This document shows, piece by piece, positions 1 to 11,521 of a stretch of 64,000 bases of DNA. Made by a program: the position numbers and the translations under genes. Source of the stretch: Xylogone sp. PMI_703 (lineage: Eukaryota; Ascomycota; Leotiomycetes); the NCBI GenBank assembly GCA_021399445.1, contig JAJTUQ010000002.1, forward strand, positions 4,712,001-4,776,000, given 5' to 3'. The notes beneath the pieces were generated by a model that worked only from the letters and a program-made list of their open reading frames with translations, ran no database searches and was not told the DNA's origin. Numbering within the stretch: position 1 is the stretch's first letter; every line of letters starts with the position of its first letter.

Positions 1-127
1 TGAGCCATCATTACAAGGCACTCTACATACAGGACGTCCACTGAGCCTCAACCATATATTCCTGTCCATTTCATACCAAACGACGGGAAAAGTCTGATAT
101 TCTCATATCCCGTAGCTTGCAAACATC

Positions 128-616
128 ATGGCAACTGTCTCAAAATATTTTCAGCCCCTTCAAGAGGGCGAAACCACGACCATGCTCTCAGACAGCAATG
201 TGGCGGATAACGGCCCACAACTGCAACCCATACCCAACAACAGCCCAGAAGACCTCACACCGTACCTTAAGAAAATCGCCCTCTCGCAAAAGACTCCCTT
301 CCAAAAACGTGTTCTCACTCTCCTCTGCCAAGTCCCTCGTGGCCAGTATACAACGTACGCTGCCATGGCAAAGCATCTGTCTTCATCTCCCCGAGCCATA
401 GGCAACGTCATGAAGAATAACCCCTTTGCACCGCAGGTCCCGTGTCACAGGGTACTGGCCAGTGGCGGCGGGATCGGGGGATTTAAAGGAAGCTGGGGAC
501 GCAAAGGAAAGGAAGGCCTCAACGATGGGAAGAAGAGGGATCTGTTAAGAAGAGAAGGAGTGAAATTCGATGGCAAAGGGAGAGTGCTTGGACGTGTCTG
601 GGATGATTTTGTCTAA
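128..616 (+). CDS. Methylated-DNA-protein cysteine methyltransferase (MGMT/AGT)
   Basis: A single-exon gene of 162 aa. Proteins of this family transfer an alkyl group from O6-alkylguanine in DNA to their own cysteine in a suicide reaction in the nucleus. The conserved core lies at about residues 53-125. It includes the QKRVLTLLCQVPRGQYTTYA helix and the active-site motif PCHRV at residues 105-109, so Cys106 is the acceptor. The following SGGGIGGFKG segment is the usual glycine-rich loop. Because the cysteine is present, this is an active AGT and not an alkyltransferase-like protein, which has Trp there. The first 45 residues are unconserved and low in complexity. The protein is short for the family because the bacterial-type N-terminal subdomain is missing, as in many small fungal homologues. 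A second in-frame ATG at 183 is a less likely start. Confidence 0.9.
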   Translation: MATVSKYFQPLQEGETTTMLSDSNVADNGPQLQPIPNNSPEDLTPYLKKIALSQKTPFQKRVLTLLCQVPRGQYTTYAAMAKHLSSSPRAIGNVMKNNPFAPQVPCHRVLASGGGIGGFKGSWGRKGKEGLNDGKKRDLLRREGVKFDGKGRVLGRVWDDFV

Positions 617-1045
617 GAAATTCACATTAGACAGTTCCAGGGCAGTAGCTAACCTATACCATATCGATATGAAATCCTATCATTATGAAATCGCACTGGG
701 TGTTCATGATTGCCCTTAAATTGTCCATTTTCTCGAGAATATTTATGTTAACGTTTTCATTTCGTTTTAGTTCATTTCATTAAAGTGGGTGCTAGACAGC
801 CGTTCAAATATGTCCAATCAACCTCTAGAACGGCAATTAAAATACCGTAGCAGCCATACAAGTAATTAACTAATCTCTAAGCCATCGTAAAGTTGCCCTC
901 TCACTTTCCTTTTAAATGGTGTAAGATTTCTACTTAGCGTAATCGTCATTTCATCGAACTCATTCCGTCAACCAGTCGCCCTAAAATATTATGACCCCTT
1001 CTGATTTGTATAATTTCACACACAATAACCCCTGGACTCGCAATC
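617..1045. other. Convergent 3' intergenic region
   Basis: AT-rich spacer between two convergent genes, the alkyltransferase (+) and glyoxal oxidase (-). It should hold both 3' UTRs and poly(A) signals. I see no gene or repeat in it. Confidence 0.6.
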
Positions 1046-3475
1046 TCAGTTGCCAGTCCCTGACTCCACAGGACCCAGACCCGGCTTACTGAAATCTGGA
1101 TATGCTGGCCAGTTACCCAGTCCAGCTGCATCGGCAATTGAACCACCAATACGAATCCAATGAGAAGGTCCCGGTGTTGGTCCATCAAGGACAAATATCT
1201 GGTACCACCCGGGCGGTGCAACATGCACTTTTGGCGGTGCACTAACTGTACAAGTGGCTCCAGTCGCAGAACCAGTGCAGGTCACTGTCAGGAACAGTGT
1301 TCGCTGGCCCATAGAGCTGCCATGGGTAGATGAAACGGCCGCAAGCATGGAAACACGAACGGTAGTCAAATCTCCTGAAGGTATCTTGACACTGTTAAGG
1401 GTCACTGATGCACCATATTCCCAGTCCTTATTGGTTATAGTGAACGAAGGCGGCGTCTTGCCGTTGAGGGTATACGGCGGATTAAAGACTTCAACGCGGT
1501 ATTCCTCTGGATGAACACCGTCTTGTGGATCGGAGCCAGAGACTAGAACACGGCCATCTTGAAGTAGCATTGCCTCAGAATGGTAAAGGCGTGCAACAGT
1601 AGTGTTGGCCATAATCGTCATACGCTGGTTAATTGGCTTGCTGGGGTCATAGAGAACAGCTCCAAGGTTCGGACCCGTGGCGAGACCGAAACCCGCAACG
1701 CCAGCTGTTGCGCCATTGAGTATCAAATAGGTTCCGTCTGGTAGAGCGCACATACATGACATCACACGTTGTGAAGGCATGCGCTCAATTGTCCAAACAG
1801 GTTTCGCAACTTCGGGTTGTGTCGATACACAGTTGTCGATGGCAAGAGCATTTCCATTTGCAGAACCACCACATACCAACACAGTTACTGGATCAGTATA
1901 AGGTGGATATTGTGGAAGCAAAACTGCAGTACCTTCAAGAGGATATGTGCGACCAGCAAGATAATTATTGACTGAGCCAGGGAGATTAGGCAGAGTCCTG
2001 GTTGTATCGAAGGTGGATTCATCTAGGATTCGAGCCTCGTTGTAGTATACTACAAGAATACCGCCGGAAGGTAAGACAAACATATAAGGGTAAAGGTTGT
2101 TTGGATCAGTTCTCTCCAGCCATTCAAGATACTTCGAGTATCCACCCTTGGGTCGAGGAAGGATTTCACAGGAAGGACTGGGTGCACTGTTCGAACCAAT
2201 TTCACCACCCATAACCAGGATAGACCCATTTGTCATAATCATTGCAGATGGGTACCAGCGACCTTCGAGGAGTGCTAGTTCCTGGTAGTTTTCTTCCCAG
2301 TCGTTTACACCCCAGACCCCAGGTGTTCCGTCAGGCCAATAAATTCGAACACCGTAAGTTGATGCACCGGCCCATCCTCCTATATTCAGCTGTCTTCCAA
2401 CTTTATCAGGGAGTGTAACTGAAGCCGAGCAGAAAATATCGCTCTTAACATGCATTGGACGCCACGCTCCTGTAAAATTACTGAGCTGGGCGAGGTCCAG
2501 CTCATATGCGCCAGTGGTATTCGGTGCACCTGTTCCGAACTTCTCTAGAAAGGTAACTTTCCCATTGATACCAGTTGTAGTCACAAGAGGAACAACAACA
2601 CCACCGATTAAAAACTTATAAGAGCCCGCAGTATAATCGGTCGGATTGTGCCATACATAAAGCGGTGCGCCTGTCCAATAGTACAATGACAATCTACTTC
2701 CGCCTCCACAGTAGTAGTTGTTATCACCGGAGCAGGGTACCTGACAATCAGTCTCTGGGGCTTTGGTAGATCCAGATGCGACCAGAGCAGAAGAATCACC
2801 ACAGTAACACTCATCGCCGTACTCAATGCCAGCAGCCATATACCCGTATTCAGCACAGAGATTTAGGCAGTTGGTTGCTGTAGCATTATTCGTTAAGACG
2901 ATCTGCCAAAAGAGTGCATGCTTGTCATTCACATTGTCAGTATAGCAACCTTGGTAGGTCCACGATCCTGGCAATCCAGTTTTCTGGGCAGCGGGTGGTT
3001 GATATACGGTGAGATTGCCGGTATAGTAGATACTGAGGATATCACCAGCACCGCACATCTCGCTAGAAGCACCAGCACAAGGCATGTTGCACTTGGATTC
3101 AGCAGTGGAATTAGCACCATTGTAAACAAAATTATCGCAGAAACATTGAGACGAATACTCAAGACCGGCAATGCTATAACCAAGGCCAACGCAAGTCGAA
3201 ACACAGCTCTCAACTGTATTGGTATTCCCACCCGGTTGTTGTTTGGTCAGCGCTCGACCATTGGTTCCTTCTGTATAGCAGCCTGCATACTTCCATCCTG
3301 CAGGGAGACTAACGGTAGGAGCGCTCGCAGTGGTTTTTGTTGTAGTCTTGACTGTGATAGTTGATGACGGCACAAGAGCACGCTTTTCGACAACAGACAC
3401 ACCGGGATAAGCCCGCACGGCAGTGTGTACTAGTAATAGCAAATAAAGAGCAGCCTGAGCGATTGAAGGCGCCAT
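1046..3475 (-). CDS. Secreted WSC-domain glyoxal oxidase (copper radical oxidase, AA5-like)
   Basis: An intronless 809-aa secreted protein. A hydrophobic signal peptide (about residues 1-22) is followed by a Thr-rich linker and two Cys-rich WSC carbohydrate-binding modules (about 61-150 and 171-265). The catalytic kelch-type propeller and its C-terminal Ig-like domain span about 285-785. All radical-copper residues known for glyoxal/galactose oxidases can be placed: Cys349 (in DIFCSASV), crosslinked to Tyr408 (in GRWYPSA); Tyr631 and His632 (in ARLYHSEAM); and His718 (in SSTHGSSMGQ). The family oxidises aldehydes such as glyoxal and methylglyoxal to acids, releasing H2O2 outside the cell. The WSC modules suggest anchoring to wall or plant glycans (inference). 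The start is the ATG just before the signal peptide. I see no clear GPI signal at the C-terminus. Confidence 0.93.
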   Translation of the reverse strand: MAPSIAQAALYLLLLVHTAVRAYPGVSVVEKRALVPSSTITVKTTTKTTASAPTVSLPAGWKYAGCYTEGTNGRALTKQQPGGNTNTVESCVSTCVGLGYSIAGLEYSSQCFCDNFVYNGANSTAESKCNMPCAGASSEMCGAGDILSIYYTGNLTVYQPPAAQKTGLPGSWTYQGCYTDNVNDKHALFWQIVLTNNATATNCLNLCAEYGYMAAGIEYGDECYCGDSSALVASGSTKAPETDCQVPCSGDNNYYCGGGSRLSLYYWTGAPLYVWHNPTDYTAGSYKFLIGGVVVPLVTTTGINGKVTFLEKFGTGAPNTTGAYELDLAQLSNFTGAWRPMHVKSDIFCSASVTLPDKVGRQLNIGGWAGASTYGVRIYWPDGTPGVWGVNDWEENYQELALLEGRWYPSAMIMTNGSILVMGGEIGSNSAPSPSCEILPRPKGGYSKYLEWLERTDPNNLYPYMFVLPSGGILVVYYNEARILDESTFDTTRTLPNLPGSVNNYLAGRTYPLEGTAVLLPQYPPYTDPVTVLVCGGSANGNALAIDNCVSTQPEVAKPVWTIERMPSQRVMSCMCALPDGTYLILNGATAGVAGFGLATGPNLGAVLYDPSKPINQRMTIMANTTVARLYHSEAMLLQDGRVLVSGSDPQDGVHPEEYRVEVFNPPYTLNGKTPPSFTITNKDWEYGASVTLNSVKIPSGDLTTVRVSMLAAVSSTHGSSMGQRTLFLTVTCTGSATGATCTVSAPPKVHVAPPGWYQIFVLDGPTPGPSHWIRIGGSIADAAGLGNWPAYPDFSKPGLGPVESGTGN

Positions 3476-6400
3476 TATGGGAAGAAAGGTGAATTGGCTT
3501 CACCCTAGGGAGAACGACAGGCAGATAGTGAAAAGCACTATCTTAAGGCTCTGGATGAGACGAAAATAAACAATAGAAATAGACAAAAGAGCGAGTGGAG
3601 AACATAATGTACTTTTATGCCCTGCTAGAGCCCTGCAGAGAAGGTCCAAAGCCTTGGCTTGCAGAGAGGCAGGTGTGCGGTAGGGATACTGAGTGCCAAG
3701 CAGACAAGATCCCTGAGGGGCAACCTGGCGGGACAAGAACGGCAGATTTGACATCGTATTAATCCGTACACCATTTCTGAAAGTTATGGTTGACCTCTCA
3801 CGCGAAGCTAAGCAAGATTTGTTGACGAATCAAGAGTAAGAGAGGGAAGATACTCCCAGTCCCATGTCTTTGATGGCATTGCGTTGGGAATAGCAGCAGA
3901 ACCACGAATGATTATGATGATTGACAGTAGTAAATACTTCATGAGGGTAGACCGAGACCAGATCCGGAGCCGGAGTAACTGCCTCAAGCCGTCCTGCTAG
4001 GAGGGCTAAGGAAATGGACAAAGAAACACCAATCGCCTCTGGGAAGCCTCATGGAGAGATGTTGTGCCTTGAAAACACGCATCCGGAGCGTGGAGCTGGT
4101 GCCCAGGGGTAAGGATGGAGCATTACGACGGTAGGATGCATCGAAGCACGCAGCGGCGGCGTGTCCTGCGATGGAGCTTGTAGTGTTATATGGGATCTGC
4201 TGGAAGCTGTGAAGTGTTGGACGAGTGTTTGGTGGAGTCGCTCCTTCGGCTGTGACCCGCACAATTAAGCACCCAGCCATGGCTGCCCGGAAGCCTGAAA
4301 ATAGATCGCAACAGGCACCAAGTCCCCGAAGCCACGGCCATTGGGTGCCACCTGAGCCACCGGCTGCCCCATATTGACACCTTCAACTACCGGTACCATG
4401 CCGTATCCTTATCGGTTACTTCCACACCTGAAGATGCTCAGTCAGTTCTCCTTGGCCGCAAGAGATAGAAGTGTAGGTGTAATGCAAATGCCGCAGTATC
4501 AAGGTGGGAAATTGTATAGAGCAGTGTCCACGCAGTCACGTCCTTAGCTTAGATAACTGCGATCGAGATGAATGTTCCTGTACTATCCCTTGTTGTGCGT
4601 TGCCATTGATAATACGAGCTGCAAGTCAGAGGCCGCGGGGCTAGCGTAGAGAGGAAAACCAAGGCAAGACACGACAATTGCAGAGACGGGGATCAGTAGG
4701 CTTCATAACAGTGCCCACAGAGATAATGGCAGCATGAAATATCACAGACCGGAGCGCCAGATACCCTCGTTGAAGCCTTCTATTACTGAGCGTTTCGAGT
4801 TCTTTGCGGCGGCCCTTCATATCCACAACGGCCTTGTAGACGATTACTCGCAGTGCTACAAGTAGAAGACTACGACCAATTGCAAAGGGTTCAGTGCCAG
4901 GGCTTTGGCCCTGTCTCACTTGCTCGTGCCGTATGGAGTGCTCAGTATCTTTTCTCAGCGGACCCTGTAGTTATGGCATGCCAAGCCCTTCCCGCTATCG
5001 TAGGGACCTGCTCACTGTGAACACCACGGAGAAGCAGAGAAATCATTTGCCCACGGAAGTAGAACTCCACGATGCCGCAGTGCGTCTTCCGGTAATCTCC
5101 CCCGGGTCTTTCTGGGAAGACACCATGTTGACCAGCCCTCAAGGTTAAGTAAAATGAAACCGAGAAGGGAGGGCGATGCATCACTGTTGTTTGCGACTCA
5201 TGCAGTAGAGGCAGTGCTGTGAGACCCGAGCAGGGCGAGCCACCAGTGTTGGCCGTCTCCCAAAGCGCCTAAGTAGAGGTCCATGGGCGTTGATCATCGC
5301 TGAACTTTGTACCACAGGGCCTCAGCCGGGAATTGCGGGGCTTATGGTCGTTACACTCTCCCAGATGCTTCATCCCATCATAATCTATCCTCTCGCCCTT
5401 TAGCGCTGCTCTACGCACCGGTGCTGAGTTAGACAGGGTAGAGTTTTTCCCAGCATCACCTTTACTGGACAACTAATAAACCCTTATCCTACCCTTTTGC
5501 ACCGCACTCAGGGATGGTTCTGTACCCCTGGTTCTCTATCATCTTCAATGCAACTGTAACCACCCTTTAATAAAGTGATGGCGCAGGGTCTCTGGACCTT
5601 TTTGGTGCTCTACAGTACCACGTAGCCATCTCCACCCTCAAGTCAGGGTACAGGATTCTAAGATAGAGTGAGAAAGAGTTAAACGTGTTCCACATTCAGT
5701 AATGATACACCTACAACACTTGAGCTGGCACCTGCTAAACACTCTATTTGATGTACGAGGATTTGCCGTTCCCCATGAGTTTCGAATACTCCTGCTCGTT
5801 CACTAGATGACTCTTCGTGTTGAATGTATCTCTCAAGGAATTTTCCCTTCTGTGAGGATTCCTTAAAATAACAAACGAGAATGAGTATTATATTTAGTAA
5901 ACATCATCCCACATTACCGTCATGACTCTACAGGCTGGGGTATTATTGCAGCAAGCGCTAGGGTTCTCTTGTCCTGCACTATGGGCCAGAGAGAAATCAA
6001 CAGAGATCTTCTACCAACGAATTCACAAGCATCGGGGGCTTTGTCTTTGTCTTTGTATCACCTGCAGGCCAAGACTAGCCTGCATCCCCAACAGCTAAGC
6101 CCTTTCATCCTACACGGAATGTATTTTTTGAACCATGTAATTTTTGGATGAAAATTCATGTGATGAATTATAGCACCCTGGAATATAATCAACCATTGAA
6201 TTCAACCGCTTGCTGCAATGCAAGGAGAGATTTACTCTGCGGAGAAGAGACTAGAAAGATTGATATTGCATTCCTCACCGATGGATTCATAGTCCAAAAA
6301 AGCAATATAACAGACCGGATGCGAATCGAAATCAAAAGTAAGCTTCAGATACACATTTTTTCTTTTGTTGCTCTCTCTTTTAACTTCTTTTCTTAGACAT

Positions 6401-7062
6401 TCCTCAGCTTCTACGTCTTCAACTCTCAGTAGGCCAAACTGCCCCAGAGGGACAGCTGCAGTGAGGCTGCATGATGGAGCACAGGTGGCTTAACGTTATC
6501 TCCTGTTGCTGCCGCAGCCCCTAAACTACGAAACAGTGATGTGGGATATGGAGCTCCACAATACCCTAATCTAGAGACATTTCTTTTTTAGCATCAATTC
6601 TTTATTATATGTTGTCTATGTCACTATTTGGTGTTGAGAAACTCGAGTATTCACTAGTACAATTGGAATCGGGTCACAAGGGAATAAACGGCCATCTGTA
6701 TAATTACTCTTCAAGGCGTTCTGACCTGCACATCAAAAGCAAAGGCCTATAATGAGTACAGCAAAAGTACAAAAGTATATGCATAAGCATTTGCTTATAG
6801 GAAGGATGGTATCTATCAAAAACCGTATCCTAACTCCCACGCGTATTGCACATTGATCTCCTAGGTCATCTATTGGTACAACACATGTCAATCGGCATTA
6901 CCAGTATAAATAAAAAGTATGGCTACGTTACAGATCCTTTACTTTCTTCTCCGCAAGCCAGCAAGAGTTTCATATATCATCTCTATATTCGTAAAGATCA
7001 TTCATGCTCTGCACCTGATTAAGATGATGCCTACGTCAATTCATATCAGAATCTTAGGCATG
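3476..7062. other. Long gene-free interval
   Basis: About 3.6 kb upstream of the glyoxal oxidase and downstream of the AT-hook gene. Only short, unconserved reading frames occur on either strand and none resembles a known family. The part nearest 3476 should be the oxidase promoter. Composition shifts from moderate GC at about 4.0-5.6 kb to AT-rich after about 5.7 kb. I see no terminal repeats, tRNA or transposase remnant. Confidence 0.5.
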
Positions 7063-8116
7063 CTATAAAGCCGCAGTCTCTTCGGTATCGCGGGGCACAA
7101 GAATATAATCCACTCCAACCCTCTTCCACACAAATCTCATCCGATTGTTCTCTCGGGCATCGCCTTCTTCAATGAGTTGGCCATTCACTGATGGTGTAAC
7201 TTGGCGGCCTTCTGAGTCAAATAGCCACTTCATCGGCTGCTCTCCTCGAAGCTTCGTAGCACTGCCTACTGATATCAATGAGTCGATAGTCCTGATCAAA
7301 GCTCCTCTCTGAGAAGAAAGCAGAGGTTCAAAACTTACACAAAGATGTTCCCTTCGGTCCATCCCCCATATGCCACGAGAAAGGTATGAGATGCTCTACA
7401 TTGACGTGCTCCCTCCAATCGTCTTCCGTCCAGAATTCATTCTCATCCATGATCCCTTGACCGCCGTTATCTTCCACCTCACGTTTGGCATGTCTACCAC
7501 ACCTGCCCCACAAGCAACAATAAAGCTCTGAATCTTGCTTCTTCCCATGAACCACGGCAATATGTCGTCGTAGGGTCTCTAGGTTCTGAAGTTCGGCAAC
7601 ACAGCCCCTCCATTCACATAAGAAAGGGTTATATTTTGGCTCCGACAGTTGGATTTCTATCAATTTTGAGAGCTTTGATGGAGGTCGGCCACGCTTCTTT
7701 GGACCTGGCTTCGCACCATCCTCACTCTTCTGGCCAGTTCGTCTTCCACGTTTGGTCTTAACCTGATTCTGTGTGGTGCCTTGCCCAGGTTTGGCAGGTG
7801 GTCTACCACGTCTCTTGGGTATTCGATCCACGCTGCTAGCATTCCGAGGAGCGCTTAATGGCCGGCCTCCGTGTACAGGTAGACTGACCCCATCTATAAC
7901 ATTCAACAACTTTCTTGGCCGACCACGTTTGACTGTGGACTGTGTGCCCAAATCTGGAGCAGAGCTTGGGGTAGAACGACCCCGTCTCTGTCGTGATTCA
8001 CTGTCAAGAACTACGGCAATTTTTGAGAGCGACCCTGGTGTCGAGGGTACATTTTGGGTGTGAGGAGCGCTGCTACGCTGTGAACTTGATCTGCCTGACA
8101 TGCTGGCGCAGTTCAA
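7063..8116 (-). CDS. AT-hook and C2H2 zinc-finger nuclear protein
   Basis: Two exons, 8116-7339 and 7268-7063, give 327 aa. The 70-nt intron uses donor GTAAGT and acceptor ATATCAG; nearer acceptors create stops. The N-terminal half is basic and disordered with four AT-hook-like cores: KRGRPRK (63-69), KRRGRPP (101-107), KRGRR (122-126) and KKRGRPP (140-146). Two zinc fingers follow. The first is C167-x4-C172-x12-H185-x4-H190. The second is C201-x4-C206 and H237-x4-H242 with an acidic insertion of about 30 residues between the pairs. This predicts binding to the minor groove of AT-rich DNA plus sequence-specific or protein contacts in the nucleus. I do not recognise a named orthologue. A second ATG 15 nt downstream (8101) is an equally good start. 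Confidence 0.8.
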
Positions 8117-9282
8117 TTAGAAAAGTGTTCCTGGCCTTCCGGGTCTTTCTAGGGCTGATGTATCTAATGAAGATATATCTTTATATAAAAATCATGAGCT
8201 ATTCCCGAGAGCAACGCTGTGATGGGCTGTGATGGACTGTGATGGATAATGAGTCGTAGATGATCCGGAATATGATCAAAGTATATTGTATTTCGAGTAT
8301 TCTTCTTAACTCAAACCATTCAATAAATCATTTAGATCTCTGAACAAATCTTTCTAGGACGCGTTTGCAGTGAGATTCAACGCTTCAATTTCTTGCTTTA
8401 TCATCCGAACGCCTGAGATATAAACGCGCGCTGAATCCGCCTTGCTAAAAATTATTTGAGCACTTTCTAGTGGCAATTTTATTAAAGACGCGTTAGATAT
8501 TCACCCGTTGGCCGTTTAAAATGACAATGTTCATTGCAGAAAAGTATGTTATCGTCGCGATAGGTCTTTATCCCACACCTGAACTCAATGAGCAAACTAC
8601 CGAACTGTGTTTATGTGAAGGAGGATATGGGCCAAGCTGAATCTAGTCAATAGTATCGTAATCTGAAAGCACCATATAGGTACATTAGTATCAGCACCAA
8701 TAACAAATATCAACAACCGCTAAAGTTGCTCAAACCACAAGCACAAATATAAGTTATCATAATGAAGATCTCTTGAGATGATTTGCCTTTTATATATGCC
8801 GGATTTATATATGTCCGCTCCGCTTGCCTGTATCAACTTGAGTGGCGAGATGGGAATTCGGCGCATGCCTTGGATGCGAAGATGCCTTCTATCTCTACTT
8901 AAAATGTAAGAGATATGTGCCCATCCGTGGTTCCGAAATGAATTTGTCTTCTATAAATGACCTGATATTGGTTATTATTTAACATATTTATTCTTATCCA
9001 GTTTCCTGAGTCGTGATAGATTGACTTTATGCAAGACCTAGACAGAATGGCATCAATGTAGAGTCACAACCCATCTAGACACAAAAGTTGCGACGGTAGC
9101 CTCACTCGCATTAAAATAAGGGAATTAAAACAGAACTTCAAAATATATTCCTCGTTGAGACTTGCAAAGCAAAACTCCTCTGGAACCCATCTAACGCCAA
9201 ATAAAAATCTCTAAACTTAAGACATTTTAAAGAGTATCAGTACCCATTAATCAAAGAGCTGTATCCATAGGCCCGTAACAAC
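8117..9282. other. Intergenic region upstream of the AT-hook gene
   Basis: AT-rich spacer between the AT-hook gene start and the Vps24 3' end. It contains a small 10-bp tandem repeat at 8217-8246, annotated separately. No gene is seen. Confidence 0.5.
8217..8246. repeat. 10-bp tandem repeat, three copies
   Basis: Three head-to-tail copies of CTGTGATGGA; the first copy ends in G instead of A. It lies about 100 bp upstream of the AT-hook gene start, so it is in the probable promoter or 5' UTR. Confidence 0.8.
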
Positions 9283-10024
9283 TCAGCTCTTGAGTGCTTC
9301 TAAACGACCCCTCATTTGATCTAACATGGCCTCGGAGTCTTCCTCTTCTTCCTCTTCTGCAACAGGCACCTGTGGAGTAGGATGCTCTGGTGTAGCAGCA
9401 ACTTTCCCCATCTTGTCCTGCAGAATTTCGCCAAGCACTTTATCGACTTCAGATTCTACTTCTTCTTCATCCTCTGCATCTTCTAGGTCAGCAGGCAAGC
9501 TATCCGATACCATTTCCTCAATAATGCCAGCTTTCATAAGTTCTTGGCTCAGCTCTCGCATAGTTCCCGACAGTTCTGGTAAGCTAACGAGCTTATTGAC
9601 ATCCTTCATAATTCCCACGCTGGCCTTAATGCTGCCCTCTATTTTGCGCACTGCGAATGCCTCTTGGACTTGTAACGCTACACTGTTTAGTTGTGCTTTG
9701 GAAGTTATGAGTCTCTCTGATGCTTTCCGGGTACGGATCAGTTCTCGCGCGAAAACACGAGTTTCCTGAGCGGCCTGCTTGGCTTGAGAGGGATTGCGTT
9801 GTGCTCGTTTCGAGGCATTTATGATGAGAGTCTTGGTTTTATTTTCAACCACTTTAAGTTGTGCTATATCTCGGTCTAACTTGCGAATGTTCTGGCGCAT
9901 CAATTGATTGCATTTCCTAACCTGTATTGAAGTCAGTAAGGGCAACTTCCGTCATGTGAATAGACGGTTCACGGACCTGAGCTTGTGGATCAGGCTTCCA
10001 GAAAACCGCTTTGATAGACTCCAT
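9283..10024 (-). CDS. VPS24: Vps24/CHMP3, ESCRT-III subunit
   Basis: Two exons, 10024-9977 and 9921-9283, give 228 aa, matching the usual length for Vps24. The phase-0 intron (9922-9976) has donor GTCCGT, an ACTGAC branch site and acceptor TACAG. The N-terminus reads MESIKAVFWKPDPQAQ and then VRKCNQLMRQNIRKLDRDI, the highly conserved basic first helix of this subunit. A long helical SNF7 core follows (to about residue 150), then an acidic linker. The C-terminal end RGRLEALK resembles a MIM1 motif, which docks on the Vps4 ATPase MIT domain. ESCRT-III polymerises on endosomes to cut intralumenal vesicles. The gene is divergent from the Sba1 gene, with 617 bp between starts. Confidence 0.95.
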
Positions 10025-10641
10025 GGCTTGTCGACAAAGTGCACCCGAATCCTAAATCTTTTCTTGTGTATCCTAAAATCTCTTCTGGGTCCCAGCCTCT
10101 ATCCAGCAAAGACCAGCCGGCTGGTATGGAGGTACTGGCAGCTGTGTGATGTTGTGAGGGAGGTGGTCGCTTGGCCACAGGTCCAGTAATCAATCATCCG
10201 CGCTTGGACCAGTGACGTTGGAGAACCCCGAACGGATGAGTTCGCACAAGCCATACAACGTGGGGCAGAAGGGGGGTACCTACAGCACATTGGAACGACG
10301 TCTACAGGCTTTAACATGAATAAACATTAAATAAGTTAAATTTGGGAGAAAGGATAGCATTGCGCAGGAATATCGGCCATCTAGGATCCACAGAACACGC
10401 TGTTTCTGGTCCCCTGAGATTGAGGAAACCCTTGTTCTTCTGTCTATTTCGTAAGGGTTCCATCTTCCAGCCTCGTCTCGGCCTGCGCACCGACCAACCC
10501 AGAGAGCTGCGAGCAGCGCTTCGTCAATTCTCCTCTTTCATAAACTCACCTCAGTATTAAAAAACCTCTATATTCGACTTCTTGAATTGCTTCTTACAGT
10601 ATAATCTTACAATTTCGTTAGATCGCCAACTTATCCTCACA
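10025..10641. other. Divergent promoter region of VPS24 and SBA1
   Basis: 617 bp shared upstream region between two outward-facing genes. The part just before 10642 is pyrimidine-rich, as is common for fungal transcription starts. No coding sequence is supported. Confidence 0.5.
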
Positions 10642-11521
10642 ATGTCTGATGCACCTGTAACTCCAGAAGGTATACCCCGCCTCTCCCTCTTACCCTACTG
10701 CAGCAATTGGGTAGTCTGCCTATTGACGAGTTTTTGGCCGTATTGTCTTTCTCTCCATCAGCAACGAAAATCATCTCTTTTCTCGAACCTTTACTTACTG
10801 CTTATTTAGTGCTCTGGGCCCAGAGATCTTCTGATTCTGAACCCGCAAAGAACTTCATCTACTTGACGATTTCCGTACCAGATGTGCAGCCCTCCAAACT
10901 CAAGCTCGACCTGAAGGAGAACTCTTTGACTTTTACTGGTCACTCAGAGTCTTTGAAGCGAACCTACCATGTCGAGCTTGAGTTCTACGCCGAAATTGAC
11001 CCCAAGGAGAGCAAGATTAACCACTCTGCAAAGAATGTCGAGATGATTCTGAGAAAGAAAGAGCTCAAGGCTGAATTCTGGCCACGTCTGTTGAAGGACG
11101 CGAAGAAGGTCCACTTCTTGAAGACCGATTTCGACAAGTGGGTGGATGAGGATGAGCAGAACGAGGCGCCAGAGGATGACTTTGGAAACCTAGGAGGTAT
11201 GGGTAAGTAATCATATGGTCAAAAATGCACACTCAAGAGTACAGCTAACATTTACGTAGGAGGTATGCCTGGCATGGGTGGTTAGTCGATTTTCATTTAT
11301 AATATTGTGATTTGCTAACGTGATCCTCTCTCCTAGATATGAGCTCAATGATGGGCGGTGGTGACTTCGGTGGAATTGACTTCTCGAAGCTTGGTGGAGG
11401 AGCAAATGTTGGTGAGGGAGGTAGTGATGATGAAGAGGAGGATGGTGACGATGATATGCCTGAACTTGAGGAGGAAGGAGAAAGCAAAAAGGAAAACCCT
11501 AAGATCGAAGAAGTCGCATAG
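10642..11521 (+). CDS. SBA1: Hsp90 co-chaperone p23/Sba1
   Basis: Four exons (10642-10669, 10810-11202, 11260-11280, 11337-11521) encode 208 aa. The CS/p23 domain runs from about residue 7 to 115. It opens with VTPEVLWAQRSS and includes the conserved KLKLDLKENSLTFTG, with WPRLLKD near its end. A Gly/Met-rich segment (GGMPGMGG, MSSMMGGGDFGG) and a highly acidic tail follow, the usual layout of p23 proteins. p23 clamps the ATP-bound closed Hsp90 dimer and slows ATP hydrolysis during client maturation in the cytosol and nucleus. The third exon is only 21 nt and encodes part of the Gly/Met segment. Introns are 140, 57 and 56 nt. Confidence 0.95.

Noticed and set aside
2918..3364. 148-codon open frame antisense to the glyoxal oxidase
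   Set aside because: It lies fully inside the WSC-coding region and has no family resemblance; it reflects the codon bias of the real gene on the other strand.
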